Assembly: GCA_026874595.1 (NCBI GenBank)
Contig: CM049316.1
Location: forward strand, 9,228,839-9,292,838
DNA length: 64,000 nucleotides
Direction of reading: 5' to 3'
Origin: Sipunculus nudus
Lineage: Eukaryota; Annelida; Sipuncula; Golfingiida; Sipunculidae
Of the stretch, positions 21,143 to 59,400 are shown in pieces; position 1 is the stretch's first letter, and each line of letters starts with the position of its first letter. Below the pieces are notes generated by a model. The model worked only from the letters and a program-made list of their open reading frames with translations, did not search any database and was not told the DNA's origin. The position numbers and the translations under genes are program-made.

Positions 21143-24100
21143 TTTATTGATTTTTTGTTTCAAGTTTTTACATTTTTTTGGTATTTTTTGGTTTAATACA
21201 AGTTTTGTTTCCCCTACAAGCTTGATGGTTTCCAAACATCTGAGATATCTTATACCTAACACGGACGACTTTCCTCAAATCCTCGTCCCGGTCATGCTGA
21301 ATTTGTACATAAAAATACTGCCTTTCACATTGATAAAACCCTGTACAACATGTATGTATGTTCGTATGTATGCATTTGTGTTGCAAAAAAAAGTTCACAC
21401 GTCATCCTTGCATTCCATGAAAAAAGAACTGTATAGGATGTTTATGATATATATCAGAATATGTGATGGCGAAAACAGGTTTCATTATGAGAAAACATGC
21501 TATCTTCATGTTGCCATTTGTCAAATACAGTCATACTTCATTATATGATACGCTGACAGACCTAGTGTTCCTAGAATCAGGAGTACCGTGATGTACAATG
21601 TAGCTAACGACACAAGTTACACTTGCCATGGTCATATAGTTAAACCATTAAACTTTAAAATGTGCAAAAATATAACCAAACACTGTTATATCATTACATT
21701 TATGGGTGCATATACTTAGATGTACATACATATCAACCTCTGGAGCCACACCAGAATATATTAATTACTATATAGTGTAGTTACACCTGAATACTTTGGA
21801 CATTAACAATTTACAAAATTGCAGTATAAATTTTAGGCCACGCAACTAGCCCTGCTAATGATACAATTCTACTACAATTACAAAAAGTTCCCAAATTATC
21901 TGCACAATTAAATTGTTTACCTCAGAACTAAATGCAGTAATATATATTTTTTTGCAAATATTACATCAATGAAATTAAAAATTCTATAACACCTGACCCC
22001 GGTAATAACAAGTGTTATTTTTTTATCCAGCATGTTTCATTTTTTTTAATCGAGACATTTTTTTTTTTACTTCTTTCTTCTCCCCAGCAGGTCCAGTCAT
22101 GAAATGATCAATACTGAATATACAAATGAGATGCTACAGGCTACCTTTTGCACCTTTCCTATGACTGCATATGTTAATAAAACACAAGTACAATTTGTAT
22201 CATCTGAATAAGCAGAAGTGACAGGATTTTTAGTACACATTTTCTATGCAGAATTTGTACACATCTGCTTAAATCAAAGACAATCAAGCATTTACAGGTT
22301 ACAGGTCCCACAATTTTTATTTGAAAAAAAAAAATTGAAAGCAAATCACATTTAAGAACAAGGGGAAGTAGTCTGATGCAGACCATTTAATTTTAATATC
22401 TGTGTATTATCTGTGTATATGTGCCAAGTATGTTCAAACAAATGAAATGAATCTGGTGTGGAAACAGATCTCACACCATTGTAACCATGGGAATGAGAAT
22501 GACCTTTAATGAATATGCAAATGACCCAATGGCTTATGAAAATGTACAAACATTCTTTACACGCATATCATTGGCTGCACAGTAAGTGTACAGGTATCAC
22601 ATGACTACACAAGCTCCTGCTTGGCATCTATAAACAGCTAGCAACACTAATTTAGCCTCAGCATACCAAGCAAGGTGCTAACTTTGTAAGATTACATCAA
22701 GGCATTTGAAATTAATGAGCACTCGCATAGTGCTTAACAGAAATGGCACTTATTAATTTTTAATACTTCTTCCAAAATACAATTTATCATGCTTTACATG
22801 TGCAAGTGTACACATTGTCTTTGTGACCAAATGAAGTTAATATATGACAAATAGGGATGTGATCTTTTTTGAGATCAAAGAATGACTTGTCCGACAGGAA
22901 AATGTATCAACACTGCATATGAAGTGGTGCAAAAGCTACATCAAAACATAACAATGTGTAATCTGATGCAATTCTGTTTGAATATTGAGCACATTTATAA
23001 CAAATGATACCTACACTGGAGAGAATCGTTCCAAGTTAGGCAGGCACAGGTTTTAAACAATATCATTTGGCAAGCTCAGATAGAATGCCCATATTGCTTG
23101 TGCATACAAAGGTGACGTCCACTGATGAGACACGTCTGGTATAATTTTGTGAAAATGCCCATTTAATTTTATATGTTAACAGCACGGATGGAATGAAAAT
23201 GGCTGTTTCTATTTGGCAAATAACAGCAGACAGGGATCCTGCAGTCCCAAAAACTTAATTTCCTCAGTTAAAATACAGGATTCTGATAAATTATTTTTTT
23301 CTGAGATCTGTCACATGGCAGTTTATCTGGATACAAACAAGCTCTTGGTTAACAGCAAACATTTGCTTTCTCCTTGAATAAAACCTTGACCTCTGTTCTC
23401 CACCTTTGCCCTTAACCTCAAATCATCCACGTTTTGGATAACATAATATGCAACTGCACTTTTTCATTACTTCTTTCCTATGTCTATTTCTTTTCAAACC
23501 TCTGGCAGAATACCAATGCAGTCTCTGACCTTGACCTTTCTACTGTGACCTTAACCTTTCCTTCATTTTTTTCTCTATTTTCATATTTCTCAGCCTGTCC
23601 TTTACATCTTCCACCTGCTCTCTACTGGTAATACACAATTCAGGTTTCAGAAAATGCAAACAAAAACTAAAATGTTTATGGGACAAACAAGACATAAAAC
23701 CAGGGAAGCTTATACATATATATATATATATCACAACATATTCACAGCTTTATTAATGTAACAGCCAGTAACAGTCACTTGAACATAGGCAATTATTCAT
23801 CTGTATTTCAAACAAAGGTTTTTTTTATATTTGTTTCTAAACATGATAATTTGTTCACATGAATTATGATTAAAATCTACCTAAACTGAACTGCAGGAGA
23901 AACAAATGACCACATGCTCATACATTTGGTACACAAAAAGTATGCAGAGTCACTTGTATTTTGTTCCAAGGTATATTTTTTTATAACTTGTCAGACAAAT
24001 TTATATTATTCCTAAGATGTTCACTGAGTGCAAGTGAAGTTCTTTGCAAATATATTACATATTTTTATAAGATTTTTATATTTTTAAGATTTTGTTCTAT

Positions 24101-26007
24101 ATACAACTATATAACAAATTAAACAGGTATACAGGTGAAAACTATAGAGTACCCATTCCCACCTTAAGATACTGGTGCCTGCAATGCCACATTTCATTGG
24201 GAAAGGCTACAAATACATAGAAGGCAATTTTTTGTTTAATTTCAATATTTATAATTGTTTTACACACTAAAACAATTTGCTCTTTACTCAGATTTGCTCA
24301 TTCAACCAATAAAATGCTGGTATCTGTTCAATTTCAGGGTCCTATTACTGGGTTTTCTATTTTTGTGAATTTGTTTACATTCACAGAATGAGAGCTAAAT
24401 CAAAAGCACAGGCCTTTAAATAACTTCACTATAGAACAACCCTGCATATCAGCTGGTCATGTATCTTAAATTTCACCAAGTTCCTATTATCAGTATTACC
24501 TAGCACCATCAGGAATCCTTTCAGAAAATGTAGAACCTATACAGAAATTAAAGAACCTCTATGGAAATATTACATTCAATCTAGAAATGGCAGGCCAAGT
24601 GGAAATTGTGAAACCTATCCGGAATGAGTATCTGTTAAATAGTTTTAAGATTAAATGGTCTGTCACCTACACTTTTTTCTGGATAATTCTCAAAAGTCTA
24701 TCAAGATACATAAATACTTTAATTGAAGATACATATAAACAGTACCAACAATTTTCAACCAAATTTCTATATAAGCAATTCTTGTACTAAACACATTGAT
24801 ACAGAGGGTTCAATTCCATATTATGATCAAGCACAAAGGTTTAACAGTGATCTTAATCTTAAAATTTTCTAAGGATTCATATCATCAAAACATGTGGATA
24901 TTCGTTTACAAAGCCTGCAGGAACACAAACAATCGTACAACTTGATAGTTTTAACACATTCTGTACATGGCACAAATTAAAATCCCCTTCCTAACGCTAC
25001 AGCAACAACCTATACCCAAAGGGTTTAATCTACAGTACATAAGTCGGGGTTCACTGGCATCTAGTATCTAGTGTGAAAAAAAAATGAAAGAGTGCAAAGC
25101 CTATGACATCTAAGCGTCTTTGGTCACGTTTTTATTTGCTGTGCAACAATGGAATGATGATAGATGAAGAATTCATGGAGAATATGAACATGTGATACTC
25201 TCCCAACAGTCAATCACGCACACATCCCTGGTCACTCTCCCTACATACATACACGCACATACACATACACATCTCAACACCTGACCTCTGTTTTCTCAAC
25301 CTCCTGCTCTATCAATCCCATAAGTCCCCATGCATGGCTGCATGACTCCATGGTAACCATTGCACCTTGGTCACCATTCCTCATTAGCATAAATGATTAT
25401 ACATTACAGCCTGCAGGATGGGTCATTTACAGTTTAACAGAAAACTTGACGAGTGCATTGCAGAATAATTCCTGGATAAAGACATTCTGGAGAGTATAAA
25501 TTCATTTACACATCCCTGGGCCAGTGAATCTCTTCTAAATAAATCATAACTATATAAAATTGCAACCAGACATAGTAACAGCCACCACAATTCCAGATTT
25601 CATATGTATATATATATATATATATATAAATATATCAAATATATATATGCATGTATGCGTATATAGATATACAGATTTCACAGCGGGTCTGATGTATCCA
25701 ATGCTTGCTTGCAAGTATAACACCACACAGCAGTATCCAAAAATCGGAGTGACTTTGAACATGACTTATTTACAGGCAGCAAGGCACGGTACGTCTGACA
25801 TTTTTTTTGTGCTCTTTGCCCATCACTGCAGGATTAATGCACATCTTTGCCAGGTAAACTCCAAACACTCGGTAATCCACAATGACTTGATATCCACAAG
25901 GCTTCGTGGTTGATAGAACAGTGCGCGGGTCTTGAACAGGCTCACAATGTGTTGAGAACTATATGATCTTGAGCTTGGCCAGCTTTTTGCGCTTACATGT
26001 TGTATCG
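21143..26007 (-). other. TENT4: Presumed TENT4 3' UTR ending near an AATAAA signal
   Basis: After the stop codon the sequence remains free of interspersed elements for almost 5 kb. A canonical AATAAA (- strand) lies at 21143-21148. Other AATAAA copies occur closer to the stop (for instance near 25130), so a shorter or alternatively cleaved 3' UTR is equally possible. It contains a TA microsatellite at about 25607-25627. No coding exon is seen on the + strand here. Confidence 0.35.
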
Positions 26008-49140
<23,133 letters not shown>

Positions 49141-52100
49141 TAAAATTCTTTAAATAATAAAACTAAAATTGATCATAATGATACACTGTTATTGACAACA
49201 CGTTTATGCAACATGTAACGAGTTTTACCGAGTGGAATGAACAACGATCGTCTGCAGTTATGAAACTCGCTGAATCAACAAAGATCGATCATATCCACCA
49301 AGGCATTTGGCGTGGGTGGGATGGCTGTTTACCGTGGGCCAACGACTCGGTTTCTGGTGGCAGGATTATGTTCGCGCTGACATAGGACTACCGCCAGCCT
49401 TGCAAATCTTCGGTGACACACCAGGTTACGAAATCACTACCTGACACGAATGGTGTCATGGTACGCCGGCCAACCTTTAACACTTTATTTACTTAATTAG
49501 GACGCCGCACGTGTCTTCAAATGTTCAATTGATAAGTAGCTGTTGTGTTTGAAGTGAAATAAAGGGTTTTGTGTGGTTTAATTTTCAAGTTAACGAATTG
49601 TAATTTGAAAGGAACCTACTGAAACATGAAATGAAACTATTTTTATTGGTAAAGTATAGCCTTCACCGCTAAACAATTAATTTAATTTAACTTTTGTTAT
49701 TTAATTTTTAGATATAGGCCTATACATGATAATTGATATTATATATATGCTTTTTACATATGTACATATATTGTTTAAAATATATATATAGATATATTTA
49801 TGTGTGTGTGTGTGTGTGTAAAAACAAAAACAAAATGTGCGAAGAAAATTATAGTATTTATAGTTGTGCATGGGATCGGGTATCAGGTATCATTAGCTGT
49901 TCACTGAAACATGCACATCTGTTTATTGTGAATGGAACATTCACGAGGGCCGTGCTTTGCTGACGTCACAGGCGCCCTGACGTAGGTGATTCACTATGCT
50001 CGGTATGTTGTCGTGCCATGCGCGTGACTGACGGAAAATAATGGCCACTTATTGTTAACCAAATATTCCTGCCATCCTTATCAACTGTAGGCTACGATAG
50101 TCTGTTTATTTAAAAAAAATACCTGATGTTAATATTAAGAAGTATATCGTCTGACAATAGATCAAACACAAACATATGGACTGTAGGCGCATTGACGAAA
50201 CTCACGTGAACTGGTGAAGGCCTTCATCAACGGGCAAGAAACCCGTGTGGGAATAGTTTGTTCAGTTTGCAGTGCGTGATACCCCACAGGTGGTATGGTG
50301 CACACCTGACAATTATCAAAACCACAACATAAGGGAAATAACTGGCATTTATTTGGCGCACATTTATTAGGCGCAAATTTATTTAGAAGCTTTATAAGCC
50401 CGAGTTTAATAAATGCAAACTTTAGCTTATACTGGTAAAATGTTAACGCTTATTTACGCAAAAAAAACCCAACTTTTTATCAGGATCATTCATAAATATT
50501 GTTGCATCAAGGTAACAGCTTTTCCTAAAATATAATAAAATAAGCATACACTTTTTCATAAAAGGACTGTATTAAAAATAGAAAACATACTGCATATTGT
50601 CTTACATAGGCCTACAAATCTAGGCCTATACTCTTCAAATCATGGCATTTATTATGAATGGAATAAATATTTTGTTCTTAATGACAGTTCCAATACCTGA
50701 GAAAATCTAGCAAGATATGCTTGGCTTACTATGTAGCTATGGACCCATCTCACCAACAAACGTAACAATATTTTATTCCATGACATGCCTATCTAGACCC
50801 TATATATCATGATCATATGATCACATTTAAAATGCGTCAATAATATACTACACATTTATCAGGTATCCACCCTTATATTTCAAGACAGGGTGTCTGATAA
50901 AACACGTGTTCTTGAAGTTAAATCAATATTAAAAAAAAAAAACACACACACCTTATAGCCTCAGTTTTCAAGTTGTAGCCTATACAGCAACATTTTCTCG
51001 ACATCAGTGCTCGATATCATTATTATGTTTTCTAAAGAATATCTTATTCTTGGATTTGTAATATATATTATCGTCATGCATAAAAAATTAAGACATAGAA
51101 AAATGAAGAAATTCGCGCAATTAAGGCTTACATATGTTTTTTTTTTAAATCCCACATTGGTTTGGTATATTATCCTTTAGTTCCGTATAACACGAATAGT
51201 GTCGCAGTTCTCTTGCCAAGGAACTGAACAAGGCTTAAAGCCTTTAGTTTAGTTCAAAGAAGTGTGAAACTCCTGATAATAAATTGTAAATAATATGGTG
51301 GATTGGTCATATATAATTAAATGTTTTTATTCGCGCTTAAATTATTCATTCAGTATTTGATAATTACACATCTACACTTCATTAATATCAATTTGTAATA
51401 GGCACATCTTATTTATTATTAAGAGTGCCTATGATTATTGGAGACCCCTTTGATCGTCTTTGTTAATGTATCAATTGATGGAGACTCCATGTAGTAATCT
51501 CCGTGTGCTTGTAAGAGTCGACTGGTGGCGCCGTGCAGCGTTTGCTCTAAGACGGTGCAGCCTTCGCAACCCAAACTCGAGAAGCACACCTAGCTCTTGT
51601 TTCGATCTGAGGAAACCACTTCACAGTCGTATTATTGATTTTAACGTTTATGTCGAGAGTCATCTGTCCATAACAACTGACCATTGAGACGACGACACCA
51701 CAGACTATTGACGCATTCAGAATTCACTTGCACAAATAATGGACTGGGTCATGGTTATATATTTTAATGAAGCTTTGGAAAATTGATTGCTGATTCCTGT
51801 AACGATCACAATTATCTGACGCCGGCCATAAAAAACACATCTGTAAAACCTTTCTCTTTTAAACAGCCAAAGTGGCGGAGCCTGTAATACGAACCCTGTG
51901 ATACACATCCTGACATCTGGTGTCAAAAATGTTAAAAAAATGAGCCGTACGTGACCACACCAACGCTGGTTTCATTGGATATTTTTGTGGAGCAATAAAC
52001 TACATATATATATATATATATATATGAACATTATGATTTTTTTTTTAGCGTGATCCAAAATTAAGAATATTCATAAAAAAAAGGGATTTTTTTTACATAT

Positions 52101-55100
52101 ATTTTCATTTTTTTTATTTTTCACGCATGGATGATTTCCTGAATGATTCAATACTTTTTTGCCTATAAATGTTTCAATTTAACACTGGAGACATTTTTTT
52201 CTAGATTAAATCACCTTATCAGTTGCAGGGCCTAATATCAGATGATTTAGGAATGAATAAAAAAATTATATGTGATTATTAAGATTCCCTTCCTCGGTTT
52301 TAATTCTATCCAGTCAGTTCTTACCACAACATGAATGTTGGAGATTAAAAAGATTCCTGGTCAGTTGTATCACCATAATAGACGTAGGACTCGTATAATA
52401 ACATCAGATTATGCATGTTTTGAATTAACGTAGCCAGTTAATCGTTAAGTTAACTGAATTACTACTATCGATAAATTTCAATTATGAATAGTTATTTTTT
52501 TTTATATTTTTAATTTCTGGATCACACACAATAACAAATTAACAATAGACATGCATTACGTCATTATCTTGGTCATTTAACAAAAAAATGTCGCATTATA
52601 TCCTGTACGGTAGATGATACCGCAGTGACGCATTCAAAGATATTTCATATTAATAAGTATATACGTAAATGCTTAATTGTACGGTCCATCTCAGCACGGT
52701 CTGGCAAGAAAATTTTCCTATAGATAAACGTCTGACAAACTGTTCACAATAAGTAACCCAAGAATCCAGTGGTTGGTCAATAATCAATAATCATATTGAA
52801 TAGAAAAACCCTTTGCAATTTACAGGACTGATTTATTGGGGAAAAAACTCTCCCGTTATCTGTTACTGGACCGTGACTGGTGGCACATCAAATTAAACTG
52901 ATCTCAAACCATATAATGAATGCATCTGTTGATTCGTGAATAAACTTAATTATATAGGCCTAATTACCTGCTCTGCATGAGCAGTTCATTTCAGACCCTG
53001 TAAGCTTTGTAATGTTTATTTATATTAAGCAAGATTGACCTACACATGCGGGTTGCATGATTACAACAAAATACCAGCTAAATATAATATGCATTTATCA
53101 ATGCGTAAATATCATTTTCATATAAAAGATATACTATCTTTAATATATATTAAAAGATATACTATAACAGATATCTATCCCGATACTTGCTAGATACAAT
53201 AATATAATAAGCTTCCGATAGATAAATATATATACACAGTTTTTAATGAAATTTTGTGTATATGTACATAAGAAACCATTAATTGGTGCCTGCTTGTAGA
53301 TTGTTTAAACCTAGGCCTATCTGAACTGGTTTGTGCAAGTTAACCGCAATTATAAAATAAATATTATATGATATTAAATATATATATATAAATGATACAA
53401 ATGATTTCATAACACGAATAAAAAAAGGATAAAGGTGAATACTGCAGAACAGATGTGTGAGATGGAACTCATATTTTGGTCAAAAAGGACCTTGTATAAA
53501 ATTGATTTGTTTAAGCAGATGTGGAAAGTTGCCAAGTTCGACATAAAGATTTTTCTGTCGTATGCAAATGTGCGAACGTCCTTACAGTTCTGGATTGACA
53601 GTTTTTAAAGGACAGGTTGTCTTACAAGAAACCATCCGTCAGTGTTCGTTGTTACCATAGCAACCGTCACAGAATTCAGTTGGAAGAACCACTTATACAT
53701 AAATGAAACGCTTATACGGCATACAACCAACAAATTATACTCGCGAAATTGTCATATTGTTGTGATCAAACAATTATAATTTTGACAATTCTGTAATATG
53801 CTTTCTTGCTAAAGCTTCTGTTTCCAAAGTTATGGAACGTATGTTTGCTTGAATAACTCCATCCAGTCACTTGGGAATCTCTTTTAAGTGGGATGTGAGG
53901 TATTTTTACATTTTTAAGCCAAAACAGAACAGCTTATTAACTATAATTCCTGAATTAACATTCTGACCCATCCAATACTAAGCTCGGGGAAAAGTTCAGT
54001 AATTATTAGAATATGCACGTGTGTAGAGGAATGAACATATCATATGTTTCATATTTCCCTACGTTTAGACAAAATGTAAAATAAACTTTTATCGATAAAA
54101 ATTATTTCCATGCAGAAACAGTGGTTGACAACATTCCTACCTCCATGAAAGTTTGCTGCCGCGACTCGGTCCCATCTTGTGTTTCCATCGCGTGTATGTC
54201 ATGTCGTTGTCACGTTCACCGACACACGGGAGATAATGTCGGCGGTCACTCGGTGCACCGGCTAATAATACGTCAGGGTGGTCGTCAACTCGTCACAACC
54301 CGAATGATTTGGGTGGTCATCTCATCAGCGTTTCTGGGTTTGCGGCTTTGATGTGTTGGCTAATTAATTAAAATGACACAGGTAGGCAACAGGGTGTGGT
54401 GTTTGTTGCAAATCCGTCACGGTATCTTCATCAGCTGGCGTGCCTGTCAAATTGAGCAGTTCTCACCAAGTCCACGGTTAACACGGGTCTTAGTGACACT
54501 GAGCAGTTCAAGTGTCCAAGATTGATTTACCTTTTTCTCACTTTCCACTTATTTTCACTGACGTATGTTGGGTGTTATTTCAACCCCTGTGAACAATTTT
54601 TAATTCAGTAAATATTTTTATAATGTTATTAGTTTTATAAATACATTTACAAATACATTTCAAAATGTATTTGAAAATTTAAAAACATATTATCAAATAA
54701 CTTATTTTTATATTTCCTGATCTACGTTAGCCAGGTTTAACTGATGAAATTTAAATTGTGTACATATTGCACATTATGGTATCATATATAGTCTAGTTGA
54801 AAAACTTTTACAAATTGTTCATATAATCCTCATGTAAGGAGATTATGTTTACTTTTGGTGCAAGCTTCATCAATATGTTAATAAAGACTTACCCTTTATT
54901 TTGTGCAATTGAATTAAATATTTAGCTTATCCATAAAAAGTTACTTTACCATTTTTAAATGGCCGAGTATAAAAACAGAATGATTCCTGAACAAGTGAGG
55001 CCAACATATATAAGAAATAATAATATATCTTGAAATAATAATGAAAATAATAATAATAATTATAATAATAATAACATGACTAATTACAAAAGTATGATTA

Positions 55101-56379
55101 CAAATAAGACAATGATCGCCAGGAAATGTAATATTATGTCATATTTATTTCAGTTCCAATTATAAGACACCTAGGAACATAATCTTGAATTAATGATAAT
55201 GCGTATATACCCTCTCCCTTATTAAACTGACGTTATTCTATATGGCCCAAGTGATCTCAATGATTATGAATAACATAGCTTTAACATTTTTGTAACTTGC
55301 CAGTATTGGTATCAAGCCAAAAAAGGTACTTAAGAATGAATCGACAACCAAAACAATGGTGTTTACTTCATAATAGTTAGTATCAATAGCTTGCGTATCC
55401 CTATGAGTGGAATATTTATAAATTCGGTGTCCAAGTATTGACCTACAGAGGGAGGTGAAATAAAAAAACGTGATCAACTTTCTTCGCATGGTGAAAGTAT
55501 CAGTTCACAAGGAGGTGCTGCTACCTATCGACAAGAACGGGAACTAAAAGTACACAGGAGCAAATATTCTGTATATTTCCTTTTATCACTCGGATTAATT
55601 AATAGTTTTAATAAACTACTAGTACTATATAATATCCAGCGGATCCCTAATATTGATTGTAACTACATATATCTCTACCATATATTTACATTTTATAAAC
55701 ATGAATGGATATGCTACGTGTATAAGGCAAAACAATAAATAAATAAATAAAATAAAATAAATAAAAGTTATGGTTTTCAAGCACCGCCGGGGTCAATTTT
55801 AATCCCCCCCCCCCCCTATAAAACATTTTATTATGATAGTCATCTTTCAAGAAGATAAAAAATTACAATTTTGATGAGATTTTCTTTGTTATGTAGTGCT
55901 TTGACCTGTTTAGCAAACAAATTCTGTTATTTTCATACTTTTCCCTGATTATATGACATTTTTTCCGAAATATACAAAAAAGGTTAAAAAAAATTTATAA
56001 AATAAAATATTGCCCGCCCGCAATGAATTCTGAAAAAAAGTTCCTGAGAACCATACCCTTTTCTTTGGCCTAAGATCCGGTTTTTTTTTATTATTATTAT
56101 TTTTGGAAGGGGTTGCTCAGAAAGTTTGTCAGTTTTTTAAGACGTAAATATTGCCAGAACAGGACACAACGCTGATATCACCAAAATTATGTATTGTTCT
56201 CTTTATTCTTAATTCTTCTTCTTATTGTTATTATTATTTATCTTTTAATATCGTTATTATTGATTATTATACACAGATAAGCATAAATAATGTCATACCT
56301 TATTAGCTTTAATTATATAACCCTTTAATAACAAGAGCTACATCAGTAATTTTATTTTATTTTTATAATATTATTTCAG
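49141..56379. other. Intergenic region right of TENT4
   Basis: Mostly AT-rich. Local G+C-richer patches lie at about 49240-49470 and 54120-54350; neither shows a credible exon with splice sites. TG and TA microsatellites occur near 49800 and 52005. No gene is supported. Confidence 0.4.
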
Positions 56380-56490
56380 ATTATGACGCTTTCAGATCTT
56401 GGTACAAGAGAGAACGGCTCCCAGCACAGTGATGATAACACTCTCCGCCAGATGGCAATATGGTCCACGTCATACCTGTGGGTGACCCAG
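56380..56490 (+). CDS. Candidate exon, weak likeness to loop-D region of Cys-loop (nicotinic-type) receptors
   Basis: Seen: a pyrimidine-rich acceptor ending TTTCAG, an open stretch of exactly 37 codons and a GTGAGC donor, so the exon is phase 0 at both ends. The frame contains an ATG at codon 2 and ends AIWSTSYLWVTQ. Known: in nicotinic receptor genes one small exon ends, in phase 0, at a W-L/V-x-Q sequence just before x-W-x-D-x-x-L-x-W. The unspliced continuation reads VSRDLTW, which loosely resembles that next block, but a stop follows. Inference only: this could be an early exon of a receptor gene continuing to the right. No second exon with the expected IWxPDI motif was found in the window. 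Confidence 0.25.
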
Positions 56491-59400
56491 GTGAGCCGTG
56501 ACCTGACCTGGTTAACAGTGACATCATAAAGGTGAGTAAGCAAGCAACAGGTAGATAAGTGCCAAAGGCGCACAAAGTCCAAAATTTTAGACTTCCTTCA
56601 TCTCAGCAAGCCCTCGTTTTGCGCGATTCGGAGCTCGGAATTTACAGAAAGCGGCCAGGTGAGTTCAGTTTTCGGGTTTGTTCAAATTTTCTCCGTCACG
56701 CCGCCCTTATTCGGTCATATTACTTTGAGGAAGGTTGCACTCATTGTCATGGAAGTTCCCGATTTGCAGATCAAACAATGCTTTACTTCCAGTTTCATAT
56801 AGACAAACAATACTCCTTTTGTAGGTCAGCTATACTTACTTTATCTATCATATATAAATGATGTATACCAGGTAAGAATAAATAAATAATTTAGCAGTAG
56901 GCCACACTTAGTTTGCAAGATCTTGTCTGTGGCTATAATGGGCAAGTTTTGGCTCGGTAAACCAGCCGAGCTATGTAGACCCTTAGTGTTCTAATAAGTG
57001 TTCTATTAAGTTATTAATATGGATGATATATAAATTCTTGGTGTTCTTACTTGTGTAACAATACAATATCATTACGGTTCTACACACAGTATGGAATGAA
57101 TAGTTAACATTTCATGAGGGGCCTCCACCCCCTTCCAGTGAAGCTGGGATCCAGGTGTTAATATCACAATTTGCAGCAAAATATTGATTAAGAATCAATG
57201 ATTGTAATTTGTCTTTATTGGTAAAAAAAAATCAGTAATAATAAATTTTTACAACAAAAATGGCATCCCTGAAACCACTACAAAGGCTCATGTGTAAAAA
57301 AAACATTTCAAAATGACAGCACATAAAATTTACATAACTTATATTAAAATAAACCTATTTTCATGAAAATGTATTGTAAAATCTGTATTTTACATGTTTG
57401 AGCCTCACAAATATCTTGAAAAAAGACTTTAATATTGTCAAAGATTAGTTTTATTGTAAGGAAATTACTAATTCTAGACAATGGTGTATTGGAAATAAAT
57501 TTAAAAGAAAAAACAGATAGGCAGAGATACTGTAGGAGCAACTTTGTAGGTGTTCTGCTAAGCAATTACTTAAAAGACTGAACAGCTAAAAAAATTTAAG
57601 TCATATTTCTTATAAAGCACCTTTTGATATTTTACACACATTCTTTTTTAACTTTCCACACAATTCTCCATCTAAAAATATCCATTTAGATTTGTTTTAT
57701 GCTTGACTGTGTGCTACTCTTTCACACAGTAATGCCACAGAAAAGCCAAGCATGTATAATTTCTATTCCGGTCCATGGACCAATTATTATACCTAGTTCC
57801 ATACACTACGGTATCATGCTATGGCGGATAATGAAATATTTCAACACTAAGACATGGGTTATGTATTATAATAATTAAGTGGACTTGTGTGTAATAATTG
57901 TGTTGTTTGGAGAGAAGCAGGCTTTGTTACAACTGGCTGAACATGTAACGACCGGTATAGATTGTTAAAACATGTCAACTTCTCACCCTGTCAAGCAGGG
58001 ACCTGTTCTATGTCTATCCTCTTACTAATTAATCCATTTCCATTAATAAATAGTGGATGACTTCTAACCTTGCATCATTTGCTGTGATCATTGAACAAGA
58101 CATATTCTAAGCACTGAAGAAGGTAAATAATTTATTATTATTTAAAAAAAAAAAAATAAGTTAACAGGGTAGGTTGACATTTTTAATGCTTTTTGAAATC
58201 CCATTGATTGAACCCTTGGTTTTTAAGCTCATTAGGTATATGCAAGGATTGCATGATAGTTTAAAATAGGATTTTCACAGGATAAAAGAAATTAATGTGC
58301 ATGCCAAACTTTTTTATTTTTTAAACAAAATTAGATATTAGGTCAGACTCAGAGACTACATAACTCCACTAGAATCCTACTAAAATTTGATGATCCTGTG
58401 TAAACAGTATCACAGTTCACCAACCAAGTTCACAGTTTTGTTCAAGTATAAAGCCACAACCAATACCTTTGAATGACTGCCTTTGGGTCTCTGTGCAGTC
58501 AAAGAAAAAATTGTGTTTAACAGGTCGAGATATGGTAACCTTTTGAACCCTTATTCACAGTTATAGTTCAAGACAAGGCACCAAACTATGGTGGTAAATT
58601 CAGTAATTTTATGCATTCAGCAGTATAATGTTGATTAAATCATGTGATTTAAATCACTGAAACAAGAATTTGGTAATCCCACTGATCTATACCTGTCATC
58701 TTCAAATAATGAAATATTTGACATATTTTTCTTGTTTTCAGGTGTCTCTTAAAGCTTAAATGAAACAACTAATGTCTGCATGACTGTTGGTTGTCAATGC
58801 ATTCACAAACATATATGTTTACAATATGTGGTCATTAACATGTTATCCTTACGATTATACAGTTACCAGAAGGGAGCATTGAATGCCAGTTTACTTACTG
58901 GTAATTTAGTAATTGTGATTAGTGCCCCCCCCCCCCCCCCGATGCCATGTGCTCATTAAGAAGTAATGAATGAGAGAAAATCATAATGTTTTTAATTAAG
59001 TACAAGCAGAGTTACTCGTAGTAGAAGGAAGATGAAGGAAGCAGTATACGGAAAAGGTTGAGTTTGAACTCAACTTGGCATATTTGTAGGCCATTGCAAT
59101 TATTAAAGTAAATTGCAATTTAGTATTAGTTATTAAATGCAAATATGTTATAACTTATGCAATGCAAATGCACCTACGATTTTACAAATAGTCATTTCAC
59201 ATTTTAATGTTTTCCACTGAACTCAAGTATACCTACTGGTAAATTTTATTAGGATATTTTGTAGCATGATGATTAGGAAGTCGTGTTCTTAAGCTTAAGA
59301 CAACAACAAATTTACAGAAGCTTAACATTTAAATACAAATATGGTATTTTTGTATTAGAACCCAAAACCTGAATAACATAAAATTCACAACTCTGTGGAG

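Noticed and set aside
21135-21548. 137-codon plus-strand frame
   Set aside because: Phe/Leu-rich translation of AT-rich DNA, no signal of selection or known membrane family; it overlaps the likely TENT4 3' end.
23520-23560. TGACCTTGACC strings as nuclear-receptor response elements
   Set aside because: Such strings recur (also near 59979) and I recall them as common in mollusc-type genomes; a cluster here without conservation data is not evidence of function.
51460-51687. 75-codon frame with Arg-rich segment
   Set aside because: No family resemblance and no neighbouring exon; treated as chance.
54121-54351. 76-codon Cys/His-containing frame in a G+C-richer patch
   Set aside because: Cys and His spacing does not match a zinc-finger or toxin-like pattern, and no splice support was seen.
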